A DNA stretch of 7,692 bases from DATLFI01 sp035524895 (GTDB lineage Bacteria > Acidobacteriota > Thermoanaerobaculia > Multivoradales > Multivoraceae), in assembly GCA_035524895.1 (NCBI GenBank), contig DATLFI010000123.1:1-7692 (forward strand). Direction: 5' to 3'. The notes beneath the pieces are model-generated. The model was not told where the DNA came from. It saw nothing but the letters and a program-made list of their open reading frames with translations, and made no database searches. Every line of letters begins with the position of its first letter. Positions within the stretch are counted from its first letter, which is position 1. Position numbers and translations under genes: made by a program. Below, piece by piece: positions 1-4,015 of this stretch.

Positions 1-562
1 ATCCCCAGAAGAACTGAACGGGGCTCGCCTTTCCGAGGAACCCGGCGCGGAAGCGCTCGAACACGACGTGCGTCCGCAGCAGCGCGGTGGCGAAGCGCCC
101 CACCTGGTCACGGTCGTATGGCCGGATCTCGACGTCCTTGCGGAACGGGATGGCGATCGCCACCTCGTTCGGGACGCCGACGATGTGCGGATCTTGCATC
201 CCGACGCGTGCGAGGGAGTCGAGCACCTCGCGATAGAACTGTGCGACCGACATCGACCGGAGCGGCATCGCGGTGCGCTCGCCGCGGCTGGAGGTGATGG
301 CGAGCTCATGCTCGACGAGGTCGAGGTCGATCTGGAATGCCTCGGCGCCGCTGGGGACCAGTCCGGTGGTCAACCCCCGAGGACTCACCTGGAGCGTCGA
401 GTTCCACGAGTGGTTCACCAGGGGGGTGTTCGCGAGGCGGATCTTGCCGAGGATCTGGGACCACCGGTGGATCGCGTAGAGCGTGTCTTTCCACGCCTCG
501 TAGGGCAGCGGCGGCCACGCGCCGGCCGCATGCAGCTCCACCCGCTCCGCAAGCTCGCTCAC
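1..562 (-). CDS. DUF5996 family protein, C-terminus cut off by the window
   Basis: 187 codons can be read from a GTG start to the left edge; the end of the gene lies outside. The translation begins VSELAERVELHAAG and then shows WPPLPYEAWKDTLYAIHRW, the VNHSWN stretch, VSPRGLTTGLVPSG and, at the edge, SPVQFFWG. I recognise these as conserved stretches of the DUF5996 family (around 300 residues), so roughly two thirds is present. The family has no established biochemical role that I know of. The GTG start is chosen because its bases overlap the stop of the rhodanese gene (GTGA, 4 nt), which implies translational coupling, and because the conserved WPxLPYExWKDT block follows about 15 residues later. 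No frameshift is visible. Family assignment is confident; function is unknown. Confidence 0.85.
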   Translation of the reverse strand, partial: MSELAERVELHAAGAWPPLPYEAWKDTLYAIHRWSQILGKIRLANTPLVNHSWNSTLQVSPRGLTTGLVPSGAEAFQIDLDLVEHELAITSSRGERTAMPLRSMSVAQFYREVLDSLARVGMQDPHIVGVPNEVAIAIPFRKDVEIRPYDRDQVGRFATALLRTHVVFERFRAGFLGKASPVQFFWG

Positions 563-957
563 ATCCGGACCCATCCGCCCTCGAGCGGCAGCCCGGCGTC
601 CTCCCAGTCGAGCAGCCCGCCCGAGTAGCGCCGCACGTTTCGATAGCCGCGCCGGACGAGCTCGCGATAGAGGGCGACGCTCGAGTGGCAGTCGATGTTC
701 GAGCAGTACACGACCACCTCGTCGTCGGGCTGGACCGCCGCGTAGAGCTCGTCGGGAGTGTCGAAGTGGAGCGATCCTGGAATGTGCTTGGCGTCGAAGG
801 CCCAGCGGGTGAGCGCCATGATCAGCTTGAAGTCCTCGCGCCGGTCGAGCTTCGTCTTGAGCTCCTCGCGGCCGATCGTCCGGATCGGCTCGAGACCCCG
901 GGCGGCGTCCGGATGGTGCTGGTCCGTCGTCGGATCATCGTGCCGTTGCTGTGACAT
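559..957 (-). CDS. Single-domain rhodanese-like protein
   Basis: A 132-residue protein made of one rhodanese domain. Visible landmarks are HIPGS at 58-62, the core strand EVVVYC ending in the presumed catalytic Cys85, the loop C85-SNID-C90-HSS, and RGYRNVRRYSGGLLDWEDAG at 103-122, the usual C-terminal signature. Rhodaneses carry sulfur as a persulfide on the loop cysteine. This loop has a second cysteine and a His (C90, H91) where many family members have an Arg, so substrate choice may differ. There is no signal peptide, so it is probably cytosolic. The first 25 residues are hydrophilic and His/Asp-rich. It lies 37 nt after the small peptide gene and overlaps the DUF5996 start by 4 nt. A TAGCCT box 6 nt before the ATG suggests its own leaderless transcript. 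Physiological substrate unknown. Confidence 0.9.
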   Translation of the reverse strand: MSQQRHDDPTTDQHHPDAARGLEPIRTIGREELKTKLDRREDFKLIMALTRWAFDAKHIPGSLHFDTPDELYAAVQPDDEVVVYCSNIDCHSSVALYRELVRRGYRNVRRYSGGLLDWEDAGLPLEGGWVRM

Positions 958-963
958 GCCTCG

Positions 964-969
964 AGGCTA
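964..969 (-). promoter_or_regulatory. Putative -10 box (TAGCCT) of a leaderless rhodanese transcript
   Basis: On the minus strand TAGCCT is followed by 6 nt and the ATG at 957. That spacing would put the transcript start at or next to the start codon. The same TAGNCT form recurs before the regulator at 2975 and the repeat protein at 7675. The box lies within a perfect hairpin, 6-bp stem CGAGGC/GCCTCG with a 3-nt loop (962-976). No clear -35 box. Confidence 0.4.
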
Positions 970-994
970 CGCCTCGCAACCGACCATGCGGCTG

Positions 995-1105
995 TCAGTC
1001 TACGTACGGGCCGTTGTAGACGGGCCTCTCGCCATACGGGTTGCCGACCATGAAGCGCAGCGCTGCCGTCTCTGCTCCGGCTGAGCCGAGCTGGTCGAAT
1101 TCCAT
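995..1105 (-). CDS. 36-residue peptide, candidate RiPP precursor for the adjacent ATP-grasp ligase
   Basis: A short gene, ATG at 1105 to TGA at 995, encoding 36 residues. It begins MEFDQLGSAGAETAALRFM and ends VGNPYGERPVYNGPYVD. The first half is acidic and Ala-rich with an LRFM segment; the last 17 residues are rich in Gly, Pro, Asn and Tyr (three Tyr) and end in a free Asp. There are no Cys or Lys, and no Ser or Thr in the C-terminal half. Support for translation is a strong purine-rich site, AGGTAGGT, ending about 5 nt before the ATG, and its place 11 nt after the ATP-grasp stop. I infer it is the ligase's peptide substrate: a leader plus a Tyr/Pro/Gly core. The LRFM segment is reminiscent of leaders of actinobacterial ATP-grasp-modified peptides, but that is memory, not a comparison. 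It could instead be a small regulatory protein. An in-frame extension upstream to 1261 would overlap the ligase and is unlikely. Confidence 0.65.
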   Translation of the reverse strand: MEFDQLGSAGAETAALRFMVGNPYGERPVYNGPYVD

Positions 1106-1116
1106 CAGATACCTAC

Positions 1117-2100
1117 CTACAGGTCGCGATCGAGGGCAAGCAAGATCCTGCGCACGCGGTCGACGCGGCGGCGTGACCAGCCCGGCTCTCGCTCGTGCGT
1201 GTCGAGTCCTGGCGCGGAGTTCACCTCGAGTACGGTGCACCTCTTTGGCAGCGCATCGCATGGTTGGCTGAGAACTAGGTCCAGGCTGGCGAGCCGTAGG
1301 CCCATATCGGCGACCACCCGTATTGCGAGCGCTCGCAGCTTGGGGTGCAGCACGTCAGTCACCACCCGAACGTCACCGCCCACGCCGAGATTGCCGCATG
1401 GGAGTAGCTCGACGCGTTGACCTGCGGTGGGCACCGTCTCGAGCGCCTGATGACTGTGGGCCAGGTGCCTGACCATCCGGACATCGTCTACGCGCAGCTG
1501 GTTCGGGTGCCCTGCCGCGCGGCCGCGTCGCTGGCTAGCCGCGATGAGCTTGCGAATAGTGGAGTGGCCATCACCGAGCACGTACGGGCGCGTCTTCTCG
1601 CTCGCCATGAGGACCTCGCCGTCGAGGACGACGATCGAGCAATCACTGCCGCGCGCGATGCGCTGCACCAACAGCTTCTTGGAGGCGGCGAAGACCTCAC
1701 GGGCGGCCGCGTAGAACTGCGCCCGGGTGTAGACGACACACACATGCTGGTCGCTGTAGCTGTCGTTCGGTTTGAGCAGCACCGGCAGCCCGAGCCTCTG
1801 CGCGTATGCGTAGGCGCCTCCGATGTCGCGCGCCTCGCGCAGTCGCCCGTCGTAGGAGAAGCTGCGTCCGATCGGGACGGTGTAGCCGCAGCGCTTGAGC
1901 ACGTGCGCGGTGGCACTCTTGTCGAGCGCGATCGCCGCTGCACCCAGGGTGTTGAGGTCCCAGCGCAGGCGGTGGAAGTAGCGCACGCGACCTGACGGAA
2001 GGGTGATCCTGCCCGAGTTGTCCGCGTCTGGTATGACCTCCAACTTGGCACCCACGAGGTCGCAGGCCTCCTGCAGACGCGAGAGGAACGGTGTCTTCAA
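1117..2100 (-). CDS. Stand-alone ATP-grasp ligase, cyanophycin-synthetase/GshF type
   Basis: 327 residues from a TTG start. ATP-grasp enzymes use ATP to form a carboxylate-amine (or similar) bond through an acyl-phosphate. The fold is recognisable: RYFHRLRWDLNTLGAAAIALDKS at 40-62 opens the pre-ATP region, VLLKP at 107-111 gives the ATP-binding Lys110, VLGDGHSTIRKLI (174-186) is the motif typical of cyanophycin synthetase and GshF, GHPNQLRVDD and VPTAGQRVELLPCGNLGVGGD (223-243) follow, then the metal/ATP residues D274 and E292-V-N294 with APGLDTHE. It lacks the Mur-ligase half of cyanophycin synthetase, so it is the ATP-grasp module alone. The glycine-rich loop after Lys110 reads NDSYSDQHV and is unusually poor in Gly. 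The TTG is favoured because an in-frame stop lies just upstream and the next start, GTG for V16, would cut conserved-looking sequence. The peptide gene follows at 11 nt. Exact substrate unknown. Confidence 0.85.
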   Translation of the reverse strand: MKTPFLSRLQEACDLVGAKLEVIPDADNSGRITLPSGRVRYFHRLRWDLNTLGAAAIALDKSATAHVLKRCGYTVPIGRSFSYDGRLREARDIGGAYAYAQRLGLPVLLKPNDSYSDQHVCVVYTRAQFYAAAREVFAASKKLLVQRIARGSDCSIVVLDGEVLMASEKTRPYVLGDGHSTIRKLIAASQRRGRAAGHPNQLRVDDVRMVRHLAHSHQALETVPTAGQRVELLPCGNLGVGGDVRVVTDVLHPKLRALAIRVVADMGLRLASLDLVLSQPCDALPKRCTVLEVNSAPGLDTHEREPGWSRRRVDRVRRILLALDRDL

Positions 2101-2101
2101 G

Positions 2102-2116
2102 GCCCTATGTTTATTG
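2102..2116. repeat. 15-bp repeat GCCCTATGTTTATTG, copy 1
   Basis: Exact copy of the word at 3830-3844, same strand. It lies in the 34-nt gap between the VOC stop and the ATP-grasp start, immediately before the TTG. On the plus strand it contains TATGTT, a possible -10 hexamer; on the minus strand it reads AATAAACATAGGG and would be the 5' leader or core promoter of the ligase gene. An AT-rich 15-mer repeated in such GC-rich DNA is unlikely to be chance. Confidence 0.6.
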
Positions 2117-2134
2117 CCTCAGGCCCCATGGCCG

Positions 2135-2476
2135 CTAGGTCTTGCGCGGGAGCATCTGCTCGAGCTCGACGGTGACAGCGCCCGGACCAGGCAGGTACGC
2201 GGCGCGCACACCGTAAGGCCGGTCGGTCGGCGGCTCGATCACCGCCGCACGCCTACCGACGAGCGTTGCGAAGGCGGCGTCGCAGTCCTTGGTCGAGAAA
2301 CCGATCGTGATCCGTCCGTCCTCATCGGCGCTGTCGAGCAGGAGCTGCAACGGGCCCAATGCGAGGCTGGCCATGTTGTCGCCGCGGTACGTTAGACGCG
2401 CCTCGCACACACGCTCGAACCACTCGACCGCCGGTGCCAGATTCCGCACGTACACGTGAATGTGGTTGAGCTCCAT
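2135..2476 (-). CDS. VOC superfamily (glyoxalase/bleomycin-resistance fold) protein
   Basis: 113 residues, the length of a single two-module VOC domain. It opens MELNHIHVYVRNLAPAVEWF, matching the family's first beta strand and helix with a candidate metal-binding His (His5 or His7). It continues with GPLQLLLDSADEDGRITIGF and closes with PGPGAVTVELEQ, where Glu104 or Glu106 would be the last metal ligand. The family binds a divalent metal in dioxygenases, isomerases and resistance proteins. The second-module His of many members is not evident, so it may be a binding protein or an enzyme with altered ligands. The ATG at 2476 has GAGGT 7 nt upstream. A GTG 15 nt earlier in frame, 5 nt behind a TATGCT box, is an alternative leaderless start. 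It precedes the ATP-grasp gene by 34 nt, so a joint transcript is possible. Substrate unknown. Confidence 0.8.
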   Translation of the reverse strand: MELNHIHVYVRNLAPAVEWFERVCEARLTYRGDNMASLALGPLQLLLDSADEDGRITIGFSTKDCDAAFATLVGRRAAVIEPPTDRPYGVRAAYLPGPGAVTVELEQMLPRKT

Positions 2477-2642
2477 CACTTGACCTCGCACGGCCGAGCA
2501 TAGAGGTGCTGTCCAACAGTGGCCGACACACCTTCCGCAGCCGGTCCGGGCGCTCGGAGCGTCATCCCGTGGGTACACCTGCTGCTATAGATGGGCCGTC
2601 AGCGACATAGGACTCTGTGAAAGGGCCTGTTGTCATCGAATC

Positions 2643-2684
2643 GGGGGGGTCGAATGCGGCGGTCTTCTAGATTCCCGCACTCCG
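2643..2684 (+). pseudogene. Possible tRNA-Ser relic or attachment-site remnant
   Basis: Positions 2648-2666 are identical over 19 bases (GGTCGAATGCGGCGGTCTT) to 3875-3893 in the intact tRNA-Ser gene, spanning the D-arm 3' side and the 5' half of the anticodon arm. Just before it, GGGGGGG (2643-2649) resembles the tRNA's 5' acceptor strand GGAGGGG. A few bases after it, GATTCCCGCACTCCG (2670-2684) resembles the tRNA's T-arm/acceptor end GAATCCCACCCCCTCCG with small gaps. That pattern fits an internally deleted tRNA-Ser copy. The 19-mer is certain; reading the flanks as tRNA remnants is inference. It cannot fold as a working tRNA. Confidence 0.45.
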
Positions 2685-2960
2685 AAAGCCACTCAACCTG
2701 GATGCGGCGATCTGAAGGCCGTGAGTCAGAAAGAGCATTGGACTTCGCCCAGGCGAAGATGTCCGTGCCCTCTTGCCGCCAGCCTTGTCGAGCGAAGCCG
2801 CCAGCGTTCCCCAAGGTTTCGGAGCGCCAAGTGATGTCATGGTGCCATGGTGTCGCCGTGCCACTGACACCACTACTAGATATAGAGGCGCCCCAGTTCC
2901 ACGAACACTTGCCAAGGACGTTCCAGGCAAGGAGTTGCAGCGGTGCTGGATGTCGGGATG

Positions 2961-2966
2961 TAGGCT
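2961..2966 (+). promoter_or_regulatory. Putative -10 box (TAGGCT) of the atypical regulator gene
   Basis: TAGGCT is followed by 8 nt and the in-frame GTG at 2975, so the transcript would start within a few bases of the start codon. TTGCAG at 2935-2940 is a weak -35 candidate at 20-nt spacing. This is the main support for choosing the GTG start over longer upstream extensions. Confidence 0.4.
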
Positions 2967-2974
2967 CCCGCCGT

Positions 2975-3712
2975 GTGCTATTGAGTGCGGGCGCGCCTGC
3001 GAAAGATTCCGACCGCGCCGTCCGGGTGCTCGTTGTGCTCGTGGCCGGAGCGCTGGCCAACACCGTTGACCTCATCCTTCGGCATGGAAGCTATGTCGGG
3101 CGGTCCGTAGGGACGGTGAAGGACGCCAAGGCCGCGCTCGCGGACTGGAAGCCGCATCTTGCTCTCCTCGACATCGATCTCGAGGCAGGTGTGGCGATTC
3201 AGCTCATCGATGAGGCGCGGGCCGGAGGGCCGATCGGTGTCATCGCGTTGACCCGGCGCAGCGATCTCCGGGGAAAGCTTGCTGCCTTCGATCGCGGCGC
3301 CGATGACTTCATCGGTGTTCCCTTTGTTCCAGACGATTTGATCGCCCGTACACGAGCGGTGCTCCTCAGAACTCGTGGCAATACCGGAGAGCTCGTCCCG
3401 CGCCTGCGCATCGGTGAGCTGGAGATCGATGTGCTCACTCGCACGGTGCTCGTGCGGGAACAGGTGCTGCACCTAACCTCGCTTGAGCAGGCGCTGCTGT
3501 ACCTTCTAGCCGCGAACGCCGGGAGCGTGCTCACTCGGGAGCAGGTCCTCGATGCGCTCTGGGGCAGCGATTTCATCAGCGACAGCAAGATTGTCGACTG
3601 GCATGTGCGTGCTCTTCGCGCGAAGCTCGAGGACGATAGGCACAAACCACGGTTCATCGAGACCGTGGCGCGGACCGGATACCGATTCGTTCTCGAACCC
3701 GGCAAGGGGTAA
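2975..3712 (+). CDS. OmpR/PhoB-family regulator with a degenerate receiver domain
   Basis: 245 residues from GTG: a receiver-like domain (about 15-132) and a C-terminal winged-helix DNA-binding domain (about 145-240). The DNA-binding part is textbook: LRIGELEIDVLTRTVLV, LTSLEQALLYLLAANAGSVLTREQVLDALWG, SKIVDWHVRALRAKLED and a closing FIETVARTGYRFV. The receiver keeps the acceptor-like Asp66 (LALLDID) and Thr93. The acidic pair after strand 1 is replaced by Leu22-Val23 (VLVVLVAG), and the conserved Lys before Pro-Phe is Val115 (FIGVPF). Without these residues Mg2+-dependent phosphorylation from a histidine kinase is unlikely. It probably acts constitutively as a dimer or senses a ligand, as known for atypical OmpR regulators. 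No histidine kinase gene is next to it. The reading frame is open upstream to 2630, but that part has no family character and the leaderless-type promoter supports GTG 2975. Target genes unknown. Confidence 0.85.
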   Translation: MLLSAGAPAKDSDRAVRVLVVLVAGALANTVDLILRHGSYVGRSVGTVKDAKAALADWKPHLALLDIDLEAGVAIQLIDEARAGGPIGVIALTRRSDLRGKLAAFDRGADDFIGVPFVPDDLIARTRAVLLRTRGNTGELVPRLRIGELEIDVLTRTVLVREQVLHLTSLEQALLYLLAANAGSVLTREQVLDALWGSDFISDSKIVDWHVRALRAKLEDDRHKPRFIETVARTGYRFVLEPGKG

Positions 3713-3714
3713 AC

Positions 3715-3738
3715 GGGCCTTCCTAGTTAGGCACGCCC
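3715..3738 (+). terminator. Weak hairpin after the regulator gene
   Basis: Two nested stems, GGGC/GCCC outside and CCTA/TAGG inside with a 2-nt loop, begin 2 nt after the TAA. No run of T follows, so it is a poor intrinsic terminator and may only stabilise the 3' end. Confidence 0.25.
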
Positions 3739-3829
3739 GAAATCGCATCAAGCTGCAGGGAGCTGCACCGGCGTTGGCATCAAGTTAGGCGTCAAAGCGA
3801 TCCGCTCCTAGCGACTTTGCGCGCGACAA

Positions 3830-3844
3830 GCCCTATGTTTATTG
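3830..3844. repeat. 15-bp repeat GCCCTATGTTTATTG, copy 2, at the tRNA-Ser promoter
   Basis: Identical to 2102-2116. It ends 14 nt before the mature 5' end of the tRNA. TATGTT at 3834-3839 is a reasonable -10 hexamer for the tRNA, giving a short 5' leader for RNase P to remove. No convincing -35 box is seen at standard spacing. A shared promoter element is the simplest explanation for this copy. Confidence 0.6.
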
Positions 3845-3858
3845 GCATTCGCCCACCC

Positions 3859-3947
3859 GGAGGGGTGGCAGAGCGGTCGAATGCGGCGGTCTTGAAAACC
3901 GCTGAGGCCCACCCGGGTCTCCGTGGGTTCGAATCCCACCCCCTCCG
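3859..3947 (+). tRNA. tRNA-Ser (anticodon TGA)
   Basis: An 89-nt class II tRNA. The acceptor stem pairs GGAGGGG (3859-3865) with CCCCTCC (3940-3946), with discriminator G at 3947. The anticodon arm is GCGGT-CTTGAAA-ACCGC, giving anticodon TGA, which reads serine UCA codons. A long variable arm follows (TGAGGCCCACCCGGGTCTCC), as expected for serine, then a T arm GTGGG-TTCGAAT-CCCAC. CCA is not encoded (GCA follows), so it must be added after transcription. The middle of the gene shares 19 identical bases with 2648-2666. Confidence 0.97.
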
Positions 3948-4015
3948 CATTTTGCGCGCCCCTACCTAGTGGCGGTTGGCCGCGTCCTCGGTTGCGCGCG
4001 ACTTCGGCACGCCCT

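Larger units (their letters stand above)
2477..2974. other. Gene-poor region between divergent VOC and regulator genes
   Basis: About 500 bp with no protein I can support. Reading frames here are open on both strands but their translations show no domain and an erratic, Ser/Arg/Cys-rich composition. It holds a possible tRNA-Ser relic (2643-2684), a hairpin with arms CTTCGCC/GGCGAAG (2743-2758), an inverted repeat TGGTGTC/GACACCA (2848-2872) and the promoter of the regulator. Composition looks less GC-biased than the flanking genes, as expected for non-coding or acquired DNA. Confidence 0.6.

Noticed and set aside
995..1261. 88-codon version of the small peptide gene starting inside the ATP-grasp gene
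   Set aside because: The upstream part overlaps the conserved end of the ligase and is an Arg-rich shadow; the ATG at 1105 has the strong ribosome binding site.
2630..2974. In-frame N-terminal extension of the regulator by about 115 residues
   Set aside because: The extra part has no domain, has erratic Ser/Arg/Cys-rich composition, crosses the tRNA-like relic, and a promoter-like box sits right before GTG 2975.
2599..3075. Minus-strand open frame of 158 codons
   Set aside because: It overlaps the regulator start antisense and part of its translation simply reads through the tRNA-like segment (DRRIRPP, as in antisense reading of tRNA-Ser genes). No family recognised.
3725..3790. Two GTTAGGC words (3726-3732, 3784-3790) fitting the integron core-site pattern GTTRRRY
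   Set aside because: No matching RYYYAAC partner, no foldable attC-like inner arms and no cassette or integron integrase. Probably chance or local duplication (GCATCAAG also repeats here).
3817..4002. 11-bp repeat TTGCGCGCGAC on both sides of the tRNA (3817-3827, 3992-4002)
   Set aside because: The word is low-complexity GCGC sequence, expected fairly often in such GC-rich DNA, and does not line up with tRNA or gene boundaries.
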